From contig CAXHCA010000002.1 of the NCBI GenBank assembly GCA_964015035.1, positions 1-64,000 of the forward strand: a stretch of 64,000 nucleotides of DNA, given 5' to 3'. The notes beneath the pieces are model-generated. The model saw only the letters and a list, made by a program, of their open reading frames with translations. It was not told the origin of the DNA and did not search any database. The DNA comes from BQJU01 sp964015035 (GTDB taxonomy: Bacteria > Bacteroidota > Bacteroidia > Chitinophagales > Saprospiraceae). Position numbers and translations under genes: made by a program. Shown in pieces: positions 1 to 7,465 of this stretch. Every line of letters begins with the position of its first letter. Position 1 is the stretch's first letter.

Positions 1-337
1 TAATAGAATCCCACCTGCTCAATCTTTTTTTGGGGACAAACCTGAACTGCACCCCATTATACGGTGGAGACGGAATTGGATGAGGAGAGTTGTGAGTTGG
101 TGGGGGAGTGAGTTTTTAGTAGAGACGGTTGCTGGGAGAGGGGAACACTGGAGATAAGCTTCATCAAAGAATTTTCGAAAAGATTTAATATTCAGAATAT
201 TGTTTGTATTTTGTTGTGCATCTTTCTTTTTTTATAAAAACTCCTTTTCACAGAGAGCTTAAGAATATATTAAAGAGTACGTTTTCACTGGAGCGCTTTT
301 TCGAAATTACCTCCAATTTTTTCAAAAAACCGTTAAA
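1..337. other. Gene-free left edge
   Basis: No convincing reading frame is visible. The first 150 bases are G-rich and the rest is A/T-rich, as expected for an upstream regulatory region. No clear TTG / TAnnTTTG promoter pair was found, although the toxin operon promoter should lie here. The neighbouring gene to the left is outside the window. Confidence 0.5.
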
Positions 338-355
338 GTTTAGTAATAACTAAAC
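338..355. promoter_or_regulatory. Palindromic operator of the toxin-antitoxin operon
   Basis: A perfect 7-bp inverted repeat, GTTTAGT then AATA then ACTAAAC, ends three bases before the toxin ATG at 359. Type II antitoxins with an HTH domain normally repress their own operon by binding such palindromes next to the first start codon. The binding role is inferred; the symmetry is directly visible. Confidence 0.6.
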
Positions 356-358
356 ATT

Positions 359-766
359 ATGCCTAAATTTGAAGTTGTAAGACTGTCAGGTTTACCTCCA
401 CATCACACAGAACCTTTCTACAAACTGGTAGTGGACGGAAAATGTTATTATGACGAATTCTGTAAAGAAATGGAGAAAGCTGGCAATCAACAACAGGCGT
501 TGGACAAAATACAAGCAATCCTTGTTTTTATGAGCCGGGGAACGGACGTGCCCAAGAAGTGGTTTCAGGAATTAAAACATCGGTCTAAAGATGACCCTCA
601 CAAGGATTATGAAATTCGTTCCGGCCGATTACGGATTTATTTGTTTGAAGATGAAGAAGGCAAGATCATCGTATTGGGTGAACTAAAAAAGGGAAAAAAG
701 ACTCAAGATAAAGCAATTAAGAAAATGCGGGCACTCAAACTCGCCTACTTTGCTACTAAAGAATAA
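359..766 (+). CDS. HigB/RelE-like type II toxin of a TAC operon
   Basis: This is a 135-residue, Lys/Arg-rich protein. The stretch RSGRLRIYLF at residues 87-96, followed by strand-turn-strand and the basic helix 111-127, resembles the Gp49/HigB-like branch of the RelE/ParE superfamily. These proteins are ribosome-dependent mRNA interferases; activity here is inferred from the fold-like pattern and context. The gene is first in an operon with an HTH antitoxin starting 7 bases downstream and a SecB-like chaperone, the toxin-first order typical of higBA. A palindromic operator lies just upstream. It is slightly longer than common HigB toxins (about 90-120 residues) because of an N-terminal extension. 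I am fairly sure it is a toxin-like protein, less sure of the subfamily. Confidence 0.75.
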   Translation: MPKFEVVRLSGLPPHHTEPFYKLVVDGKCYYDEFCKEMEKAGNQQQALDKIQAILVFMSRGTDVPKKWFQELKHRSKDDPHKDYEIRSGRLRIYLFEDEEGKIIVLGELKKGKKTQDKAIKKMRALKLAYFATKE

Positions 767-773
767 GCCTCCT

Positions 774-1262
774 ATGAAATCGTTTAAAGAACTCTTACAG
801 ACCGAAACGTATTGGATTACCAAAATCCAGAATGATGTATACAATGCCGTTGAAGACTATCTGGTCGCCAATAAAATGACGCGTACCCAGTTTGCACAAC
901 AATTGGGCGTGAGCAAAGGCTATGTTTCGCAGGTACTGAATGGTGAATTTAACCATCGATTGTCAAAACTGATTGAATTGGCATTAGCTATTGGTAAGGC
1001 GCCAATACTGGAACTTGAAAACCTTGAAGAGGTTGTTGAGAAAGAATCGAAAGGAATGACTCGCCGAAAAGCGACTTATGTTCCGCGTGCCCCTTTTTCT
1101 TTACATGTAAAACATGATAATATGGGGGTTCAAAAGGTGACAAAAAACAGCGGAAAACAACGACTAGCTAATGTTCACACTAAAAAAGGGGAAGGTAAAT
1201 GGGAAATGCAAGGCAAGATGATCTATTTTAAATCAGGGGATTTACCAGAGGTGGCAGCATGA
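774..1262 (+). CDS. XRE-family HTH antitoxin (HigA-like) with C-terminal extension
   Basis: A 162-residue protein starting at ATG 774; an in-frame ATG at 750 would overlap the toxin and is less likely. Residues 36-62 form a Cro/C1-type helix-turn-helix, with the QLGVSKGYVSQVLNG pattern typical of HigA-like antitoxins. Residues 95-162 form a basic, poorly structured tail containing the hydrophobic patch WEMQGKMIYF (143-152). In TAC systems such a tail is the chaperone-addiction (ChAD) segment that makes antitoxin folding depend on the SecB-like partner; that role is inferred here. The stop codon TGA overlaps the next start (ATGA at 1259), suggesting translational coupling. It presumably represses the operon through the palindrome at 338-355. 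Confidence 0.8.
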   Translation: MKSFKELLQTETYWITKIQNDVYNAVEDYLVANKMTRTQFAQQLGVSKGYVSQVLNGEFNHRLSKLIELALAIGKAPILELENLEEVVEKESKGMTRRKATYVPRAPFSLHVKHDNMGVQKVTKNSGKQRLANVHTKKGEGKWEMQGKMIYFKSGDLPEVAA

Positions 1263-1735
1263 TGAATAAGCAAAAGAAAACCGGAGCAGTACAATATAAA
1301 ATCAATGACATCCGTGAGTTGGAGATTCACATTCCATTGTTAAGTGTGGAACTGATCGATAATTTTGACGAACAAAAACTGGACTATGGATTCAATTTCG
1401 ATTATCATTGGGATCTAAATGCCAGTACTTTTTCCGTTGTCACTGAAGTACATTATGTATATGATCGGGAGCACCTTAATGAAACCTTTCTTGAGTATAC
1501 GGCGGAAGTAGAGTACCAAGTGCCCGAACTTTCTGAAATCATAGATGTACAACGTAATGAGATGACGATGTCTGAAGAGTTTCTTGCTATTCTTACGGGC
1601 ATCGCCTTCAGTACAGTTCGAGGTATGGTTGCTACCCGTACCTTGGGGAAGTTTCAGGGAGATTTTCACATTCCTATAATTAGTCCTATTTTGATTGTAA
1701 AGCAATATCTGAAAACGCAAAAGGCAGGTGTATGA
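1259..1735 (+). CDS. SecB-like chaperone of a TAC system
   Basis: A 158-residue protein without signal peptide. Its pattern fits the SecB fold: N-terminal alternating beta strands (residues 18-95), then a helix LAILTGIAFSTVRGM (109-123), then a C-terminal PIISPILIV motif (139-147) matching the P-rich end of the second SecB helix region. SecB-like proteins found in toxin-antitoxin operons (TAC systems, such as Rv1955-Rv1957 of Mycobacterium tuberculosis) bind the antitoxin tail and protect it from aggregation and proteolysis. The ATGA overlap with the antitoxin and the short operon support that role over general protein export. A second methionine at 1262 is an alternative start. No sequence search was possible, so the SecB assignment rests on pattern and context. 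Confidence 0.68.
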   Translation: MMNKQKKTGAVQYKINDIRELEIHIPLLSVELIDNFDEQKLDYGFNFDYHWDLNASTFSVVTEVHYVYDREHLNETFLEYTAEVEYQVPELSEIIDVQRNEMTMSEEFLAILTGIAFSTVRGMVATRTLGKFQGDFHIPIISPILIVKQYLKTQKAGV

Positions 1736-1883
1736 CTACGCCTACACCACAGCCACTCAGAAAACCAGCAGATTCACTTCCCCATCTCCAAGACTGACGT
1801 CGCCATCCACACTATTAAAAGTATATTTTAATCCTTACCTTGTCAATTGCTCCTGCATCAATCCTAACACCAAAACCACCAAA

Positions 1884-3173
1884 ATGAGCATACAAAGAGA
1901 CTTGTCCGAACTACTCAATGCTGGGGTCATTTCGCCGGAAACGGCGGATGAAATCCGGGATTATTATCGAAATAAGGGCGGTGAATTTAGTAGCCGGTTG
2001 TTTATCGTTTTTGGCATCTTGGGCGCTATTTTGGTGGGGTTGGGTATTATCCTGATCATTGCACACAACTGGGATGAATTGTCGCGGTCGGTGAAGACGG
2101 GGTTTGCATTTATGCCATTATTGGTGGGGCAGGGACTGTGTGGATTTACCTTGTTGAGGCAGCGGGAAAGTGTAGCTTGGAGGGAAAGCACAAGTGTTTT
2201 CCTGTTCTTTGCGGTGGGAGCGAGTATTTCACTGATCAGCCAGATTTACAATATTCCGGGAGATATCAGCAGCTTTGTCTTGACCTGGATGCTGCTTTGT
2301 CTGCCGCTGGTATACATCATGCCTTCCTCGGTTGTGTCCTTGTTTTATCTGGTGGGCATCACTTATTATGCTTGTGAGACGGGCTATTGGTCGTATCCCA
2401 GATCAGAATCTTATTGGTATTGGGGGCTGCTGCTATTGATCTTGCCGCATTATTATCTGTTGTATCGGAATAGACCGGCGAGCAATTTCATGATTTTTCA
2501 CCATTGGTTGGTGCCGCTATCGGTGTTGATTGTGCTGGGCACGGTGGCTCATGGAAAGGGGGAATTGATGTTTATTGCTTATTTTAGTTTGTTTGGCCTC
2601 TTTTATTTACTGGGCAATACATCCTTTTTTGACGGGCAGCATACGAGAAATAATGGTTATAAGATCCTCGGATCACTCGGCACCATTATATTACTACTGG
2701 TGGTTAGCTTTGACTGGTTTTGGCAGGATTTGAGGGCCGATGAAAACCTTTGGAATGGGGTATTGATGGCGCCGGAGTTTTGGGTTTCCTTGCTTTTATC
2801 CTTACTTGGGGGGGGATTACTTTTCTTGCAGCAGAAGGGCAAGTCCCTACAAACCATCAAACCGATTTCGGTAGTGTTTTTGTTGTTTATCTTGATTTTT
2901 CTGCTGGGGTTGGTATCTTCCTTTGCCGTAGGTTTGATCAATTTAGTGGTGCTGGCCATTGGAGTACTCACCATTCGGGAGGGTGCTCAGCGGGATCATC
3001 TAGGCATTTTAAACTATGGCTTATTGATCATTACGGCATTGATCCTTTGCCGGTTTTTTGACGGTGATTTATCCTTTGTGATTCGGGGCCTTTTGTTTGT
3101 ACTGGTAGGGGCCGGCTTTTTTGCGACAAATTATTGGATGCTTAAAAAAAGAGGTTCTTTGACAAATCAGTGA
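1884..3173 (+). CDS. DUF2157 multi-pass membrane protein
   Basis: A 429-residue integral membrane protein. The start is placed at ATG 1884 because the frame upstream of it encodes a low-complexity Ser/Thr/Pro stretch unlike a protein start, while the sequence from 1884 begins with the soluble helix MSIQRDLSELLNAGVIS characteristic of DUF2157. About ten to twelve hydrophobic segments follow from residue 39 to the end. The biochemical role of DUF2157 is unknown. It is followed 28 bases later by a GDYXXLXY-type protein, a pairing often seen, so the two probably act together in the inner membrane. Confidence 0.8.
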   Translation: MSIQRDLSELLNAGVISPETADEIRDYYRNKGGEFSSRLFIVFGILGAILVGLGIILIIAHNWDELSRSVKTGFAFMPLLVGQGLCGFTLLRQRESVAWRESTSVFLFFAVGASISLISQIYNIPGDISSFVLTWMLLCLPLVYIMPSSVVSLFYLVGITYYACETGYWSYPRSESYWYWGLLLLILPHYYLLYRNRPASNFMIFHHWLVPLSVLIVLGTVAHGKGELMFIAYFSLFGLFYLLGNTSFFDGQHTRNNGYKILGSLGTIILLLVVSFDWFWQDLRADENLWNGVLMAPEFWVSLLLSLLGGGLLFLQQKGKSLQTIKPISVVFLLFILIFLLGLVSSFAVGLINLVVLAIGVLTIREGAQRDHLGILNYGLLIITALILCRFFDGDLSFVIRGLLFVLVGAGFFATNYWMLKKRGSLTNQ

Positions 3174-3202
3174 TTCAGAGTCAAGCTAAATTTGTCAAAG
3201 AA
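3155..3202 (+). promoter_or_regulatory. Hairpin across a stop/start junction
   Basis: TTCTTTGACAAAT (3155-3167) and its perfect complement ATTTGTCAAAGAA (3190-3202) enclose 22 bases. The stem begins inside the last codons of the DUF2157 gene, and its final base is the A of the next ATG. In mRNA this would hide the initiation region of the GDYXXLXY gene until a ribosome finishes the upstream gene. The pairing is seen; the coupling role is inferred. Confidence 0.5.
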
Positions 3203-3819
3203 TGAAAAAAGAAAATCAGATGAATTCTAATAAATTATGGTTGCCCGCTTTTATCTTAATGGTGTTGGCACAATTATACGTCCCGGCGAGCATGATCTTT
3301 GATCAAGAAGATATCTTAAATACGGGCACCGATTTCAAATTTAAGGCGGCACCGATTGATCCGTTGGACCCCTTTCGGGGAAAATACATCACGCTCCGGT
3401 TTGATGAAACAACCGTTGAAATTTCCGATGAGGACGATTGGAAGCAAGGCGAAACCATCTATGTTTTTTTAGAAAATGACACTGCAGGTTTTGCAAAAAT
3501 AAAATCCGTCAGCAAGGACAGGCCTGCGAATGACCAATCTTTTCTACAAGCAGAAGTTGCTTATTTGGGGTGGAGTAGACAGGGCAATCCTAAAAGTTTA
3601 ACGATCAACTATCCATTTGACCGCTTTTACATGGAAGAATCCAAAGCGCCCGATGCTGAATTAGTTTATCGCGAAGCCCAAATTGATTCTGCCCAAGTGG
3701 TATATGCACTGGTCAGCATCAAGGATGGCCAATCCGTGCTAAAGGATGTTTTAATTGATGATGTACCAATCAAGGAAGTGGTAAAGCAGCATCGCCTTGA
3801 ACAGGAGAAACCGGAATGA
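3202..3819 (+). CDS. GDYXXLXY domain membrane-anchored protein
   Basis: A 205-residue protein with one N-terminal membrane segment (residues 12-30) and a soluble beta-rich domain. The family motif appears as RGKYITLRF (59-67), close to the G(D/K)YxxLxY consensus, preceded by the typical P-D-P-F-R-G turn. Function is unknown. GDYXXLXY proteins commonly sit beside DUF2157 proteins, as here. MNSNKLW (ATG 3220) is a possible alternative start. A short copy of the window's repeat motif begins immediately after the stop codon. Confidence 0.8.
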   Translation: MKKENQMNSNKLWLPAFILMVLAQLYVPASMIFDQEDILNTGTDFKFKAAPIDPLDPFRGKYITLRFDETTVEISDEDDWKQGETIYVFLENDTAGFAKIKSVSKDRPANDQSFLQAEVAYLGWSRQGNPKSLTINYPFDRFYMEESKAPDAELVYREAQIDSAQVVYALVSIKDGQSVLKDVLIDDVPIKEVVKQHRLEQEKPE

Positions 3820-3820
3820 C

Positions 3821-3840
3821 TACCTCCAAACATGCACTAA
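3821..3840. repeat. Solitary end of the CATGTTTGGAGGT repeat
   Basis: TACCTCCAAACATGCACTA is one terminal motif of the repeat family found complete at 13184, 30757, 46860, 47850 and 48849. No opposite end is visible nearby, so this is a fragment or a minimal form. The rest of 3841-3983 shows no convincing gene. Confidence 0.55.
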
Positions 3841-3983
3841 GCCGCCCTTCTCTTTTTATCCTGCGAATGAAAGGATAATTTCCTCTAGCCGTCTCCTCAG
3901 CCTACTCCTCATAAGCCATAGCCTTTACTATACCTTTATAGCGAGCGACAAGCTGATAAACCCTATAAACAGCCTCAACCGTC

Positions 3984-4520
3984 TCACTCAATTACCACCC
4001 CTTCTGTGACAAAAGAAATGCCCTGCTGCGAGGCTGTACCGATCATCACCCCTTGGATGATGGCTTTGAGCGATGGGCTATTGGTGCCCCAATGTATGAT
4101 GAAGTTGGCGCCAGCGCCGCCTTGGTCTTCTTCGTTTTCTACTACAAATTCGACGGACTCTAGTGGGGGTAAGGCGATGGTTTTGTTGAGGTATTGGCGG
4201 GCTAGGTCACCGCTGGAATCATGGTAATCCACACTCTTGACGTACATGGTATCTTGTAAACTGGCATTGCGGATGCTGAGGGTCGCTGTGAGGAGAAAGC
4301 GCCGCTCGCCGTTCATGTGGTAGATGTCGGAATAGATGGGAACGTAAACCTTTTGGTGGCGGGGTAGTGTGTCTACCTCCAAGTTGGCGGTATGGTAGTT
4401 TTTGCTGGGCAAATGTATGCGTTCCGATGGAGACAGTTCTTCACAACTGCTTAAAAATAGGATGAGGGTCAGGAAGATACTCGTGCAGATGATGAAATGC
4501 AAGCATGGATGTTGATTCAT
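3984..4520 (-). CDS. DUF3124 lipoprotein
   Basis: A 178-residue protein with a hydrophobic signal segment (residues 8-23) and the lipobox LSSC (Cys26), so it is probably lipid-anchored in the envelope. The remainder matches DUF3124 well: YVPIYSDIYH, LLTATLSIRN, YHDSSGDL, GAGANFIIHW and a C-terminal VMIGTASQQGISFV block. The family function is unknown. It lies 32 bases downstream of the decarboxylase on the same strand and may be co-transcribed with it. Confidence 0.82.
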   Translation of the reverse strand: MNQHPCLHFIICTSIFLTLILFLSSCEELSPSERIHLPSKNYHTANLEVDTLPRHQKVYVPIYSDIYHMNGERRFLLTATLSIRNASLQDTMYVKSVDYHDSSGDLARQYLNKTIALPPLESVEFVVENEEDQGGAGANFIIHWGTNSPSLKAIIQGVMIGTASQQGISFVTEGVVIE

Positions 4521-4552
4521 AAACGGGCTGTTAATAATGTTGAAAATACCTT

Positions 4553-6022
4553 TTAAAGACTTGGCATTGATTGTTTTTTCCCTATGGCAACTACTTCTTT
4601 GGCCAGGACTTCAAAATCTTCATTGGTGCTCCGATGATTCGAAATGGCCACCCGAATGCAGTAGGTACCGTTGAGGGTAGTATACCCCGGGGCCGCAATA
4701 CCGTGCTCTTCCAGTTGGATTTTGATTTCCTGGTTGATGGCATTGAGTTGTTCGAGGCTCCTATTACCGGGATTGTACCGGAAGCAAACGATATCTAAAC
4801 TGATCGGAGCCACCAATTCCAGATGAGGGGCCGTGTCAATCAGTTTCCCAAGATAATGAGCTTGTTCGATATTTCGAGCAATCATGCGGCCAAATCGTGC
4901 CGTACCGTGTTCTTTTATGGACATCCATATTTTCAGGGCGCGAAAGCGGCGAGAGAGTTGAGGGCCGTATTCACTAAACCATAAATTACCGGCTGCGATG
5001 CCCCTCGATTTCTTGGCCAGGTATTCCGGAATCAACGAAAAGGCGTTTTTATGGGCGGCATCGTTTTTTACCAAAGTACATCCGGCCTCAAAAGGCATGT
5101 GTAGCCATTTATGTAAATCGATAGCAATGGAATCGGCGCGTTCGATACCGGAGAGTTGAGGGCGGACATTATCGGCTAGCATGGCAATGGCACCGATAGC
5201 GCCATCTACGTGAAACCAGAGGTTTTCGGCTTCACAAATATCTGCAAGGGCATTGAGATCATCGATAGCCCCGGTATTGACTGTGCCGGGAGTGCCAATG
5301 ATGCAAATGGGGTAAAAACCGTTGGTGCGATCCTCTTTGATTTGGGCGTTGAGCGCATCCAGGTTGATGGTGTAATCTGGATTTACCGGAATTTTGCGCA
5401 AGCTTTTGGCCCCCAAGCCAAGTAATTCCAAAGCCTTTTGATTGCAACTGTGGATTTCGGTAGAGGCATAGACCGTCATTTTTCCCGCTATTTCCGGGGT
5501 AATGCCTTCTTGGCGAATGTTGTAACCGACTTTTTCATTACGAGCCACCGTCAAAGCCACTAAATTGGCCATGGAGCCACCACTGACCAGCAATCCACTC
5601 GCAGATGATGGAAATCCCATGATGGTTTTCATCCAGCTGATGACTTGTGCTTCTACCTGATTGGCAGCGTGGTTCCCCCCGCCGAGGTTGGGGTTCATCA
5701 CGGAAGCCCAGAAGTCGCCCATTACGCCGGAAATGGTGCCGTTGCCCATATACCACGCCCAAAAGCGAGGATGGGTATTGCCCATTGGGTAAGGGAGGAT
5801 ATTGGTCTTAAAGTCTTCGTAGACGGCTTCTGCGGTGCTGGCTGCTTTGGGGGCAGGTTGCTGAAATTCAGCCATCACATCTTCGGGCATTTGTTGCCAA
5901 ACGGGGCGATCTCTAATGGTAGAAAGATAATCAACGGCATCATCCACCATGCGGTGCATCAAGGACCGCATTTCGTCCCAATCTTGTGGGTCGAGGGTCT
6001 CAAATTGTTCTGGGTACTCCAT
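4553..6022 (-). CDS. Group II pyridoxal-dependent decarboxylase
   Basis: A 489-residue cytosolic PLP enzyme of the aromatic-L-amino-acid/glutamate decarboxylase fold. Visible motifs are the stacking histidine in ASTEIHSC (His191), the PLP-nitrogen aspartate in WFHVDGA (Asp273) and the Schiff-base lysine in IDLHKW (Lys305). Length and order agree with aromatic or histidine decarboxylases; the substrate cannot be read from sequence. The gene diverges from scpA, with 114 bases of shared control region, and a DUF3124 lipoprotein follows on the same strand. Confidence 0.88.
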   Translation of the reverse strand: MEYPEQFETLDPQDWDEMRSLMHRMVDDAVDYLSTIRDRPVWQQMPEDVMAEFQQPAPKAASTAEAVYEDFKTNILPYPMGNTHPRFWAWYMGNGTISGVMGDFWASVMNPNLGGGNHAANQVEAQVISWMKTIMGFPSSASGLLVSGGSMANLVALTVARNEKVGYNIRQEGITPEIAGKMTVYASTEIHSCNQKALELLGLGAKSLRKIPVNPDYTINLDALNAQIKEDRTNGFYPICIIGTPGTVNTGAIDDLNALADICEAENLWFHVDGAIGAIAMLADNVRPQLSGIERADSIAIDLHKWLHMPFEAGCTLVKNDAAHKNAFSLIPEYLAKKSRGIAAGNLWFSEYGPQLSRRFRALKIWMSIKEHGTARFGRMIARNIEQAHYLGKLIDTAPHLELVAPISLDIVCFRYNPGNRSLEQLNAINQEIKIQLEEHGIAAPGYTTLNGTYCIRVAISNHRSTNEDFEVLAKEVVAIGKKQSMPSL

Positions 6023-6109
6023 AGAAGGTATAGGATTGGTCAGGTGTGAAAAAAGGTTTCTTTTTCAACACCTTAGACCGCCCATAAAGTTCAAATCAAA
6101 ACAAATCTT

Positions 6110-6117
6110 TACCTTTG
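6110..6117 (+). promoter_or_regulatory. -7 box for scpA
   Basis: TACCTTTG matches the Bacteroidota TAnnTTTG element and lies 19 bases before the scpA ATG. No strong TTG is seen 20 bases upstream, so the call rests on the -7 box and its position. Confidence 0.5.
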
Positions 6118-6136
6118 CTGACTGATTTTAAAAAGC

Positions 6137-6964
6137 ATGTCTGACACTTATACGATAAAGATTCCTCAATTTGAGGGCCCATTTGATTTGCTCCTCTTTT
6201 TTATCGAGCGCGACGAGCTGGATATTAACGATATTCCCATTTCCAAAATCACCAATGATTTTTTGGATTACATCCATGAAATGGAAAAGATGGATGTGGA
6301 TTTGGCCAGTGAATTTATTCTGGTAGCGGCGACTCTCTGCCGCATCAAAGCCAAGATGCTGATTCCACGCAAGTCAATTGACGAGGAAGGCAATGAAATT
6401 GATCCACGTCATGAATTGGTGCAACGCCTGTTGGAATACAAGCGCTACAAAAGTGTACTGGATGAGCTACGCGATTATGAAGAGCAGCGCGCTCAACAAA
6501 TGTACCGGGGCAATGTGGCCAAGGAATTGCGGTCCATTGCGACCAAGGCCCTGGTGGATGCGGAATTGGAATCGGTCAATCTCTTCAAAATACTGCGGGC
6601 ATTTGAGCGAGTTATGGCCCGGTTTGATGACAATCAGCCTCGCACCGTGCATCAAATCGTGCAGTTTGCCTATACCATCCAGGATTCCCAGGCGATGATT
6701 TTTGAAAGGGTGAGCAATGGTAAACGGGCGGACTTTAAGAGCATTTTTGGAGAATGCCAAAACCGCATTCATGCGATAGTGGTATTCCTGGCATTATTGG
6801 AATTGCTCAATATGGATAAGGTGAGCATCATCGTAGGGGAAGGCGTGAACAATTTTTGGCTGAGTGAGCCGGAACCCAGTGCAGCCGAAGATATTGAGGA
6901 GGAACCGGAGGCAGTGAGCGAGTCAGAACCGCTTACGGATGCGGCCGGGGAGGAGGAGGAATGA
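6137..6964 (+). CDS. scpA: Segregation and condensation protein A
   Basis: A 275-residue kleisin that bridges the heads of the SMC ATPase in the bacterial condensin-like complex and works with ScpB in chromosome segregation. The N-terminus IPQFEGPFDLLLFFIERDELDINDIPISKI is an almost diagnostic ScpA motif (written here across residues 9-38 in outline: EGPFDLLL, DELDINDIPI). The C-terminal winged-helix region VVFLALLELLNMDKV (about 212-226) is followed by an acidic tail from residue 245. No scpB or smc lies in the window. Confidence 0.93.
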   Translation: MSDTYTIKIPQFEGPFDLLLFFIERDELDINDIPISKITNDFLDYIHEMEKMDVDLASEFILVAATLCRIKAKMLIPRKSIDEEGNEIDPRHELVQRLLEYKRYKSVLDELRDYEEQRAQQMYRGNVAKELRSIATKALVDAELESVNLFKILRAFERVMARFDDNQPRTVHQIVQFAYTIQDSQAMIFERVSNGKRADFKSIFGECQNRIHAIVVFLALLELLNMDKVSIIVGEGVNNFWLSEPEPSAAEDIEEEPEAVSESEPLTDAAGEEEE

Positions 6965-7126
6965 TGGGAGGCGTTGCGTCCTGTCTCAAAGGCGATAGGG
7001 ATCTATGTGCAATTTTTCTTGATGTTCAAGCACAATGTGATTTTTTTATTGCGCTATGAGCAGATGGCTCCGGCCGGTTTTCGGGCATTGCCCCACGAAG
7101 CAAAATCCTGATAATTTAGATTGGCA

Positions 7127-7161
7127 CTAAAAATAAAGGCTATGCATAAATGCACAGCCTT
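7127..7161 (-). terminator. Minus-strand hairpin terminator 2
   Basis: AAGGCT (7136-7141) pairs with AGCCTT (7156-7161), with an inner TGCA/TGCA pairing. Read on the minus strand the stem is followed by TATTTTTAG, giving a weak intrinsic terminator. Confidence 0.45.
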
Positions 7162-7261
7162 GGAATATATAGGGCTACAGTATAGGATACAACGTCATTT
7201 GCTGCAAAGATCAAGTTTCAATGTGAACTATACTTTAAGGACTCATGAAGAAACTGTGAAG

Positions 7262-7299
7262 AAAAAAGCCAGGATGCTACCGGGAGGTAGGATCCTGGC
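7262..7299 (-). terminator. Minus-strand intrinsic terminator
   Basis: A 14-bp stem (7268-7281 with 7286-7299, one mismatch, GGGA loop on the plus strand) is followed on the minus strand by TTTTTT. It lies about 170 bases beyond the DUF5682 stop, so it could end that transcript or a small minus-strand RNA starting between them. Confidence 0.6.
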
Positions 7300-7465
7300 A
7301 CGAAAGCGACTTTAGAATGCAGGAAAGAATAAATAAAAAGAAGTGAATAATTATCTCGTTTGATGGTACAAAGATGCGGCGGAAAGATGAACTGAAGATT
7401 AAGACGAGGTTAAAGGTTTGTTTAATCTGGGGGGCAGTTGAAAGGGGGCACTAAAAAAGGGACTT

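Larger units (their letters stand above)
6965..7465. other. Gene-free region between scpA and the DUF5682 gene
   Basis: Two genes converge on this 500-base stretch. A 64-codon open frame at 7121 lacks any domain pattern and crosses two hairpins, so it is not called. The visible signals are two hairpins at 7136-7161 and 7268-7299, both followed by T-runs when read on the minus strand. Confidence 0.6.

Noticed and set aside
3797..4009. A 70-codon frame after the GDYXXLXY gene
   Set aside because: It overlaps the end of that gene and a repeat end, and its Ser/Leu-rich translation resembles no protein.
7121..7315. A 64-codon frame between scpA and the DUF5682 gene
   Set aside because: It crosses two terminator-like hairpins read on the other strand and has no domain pattern.
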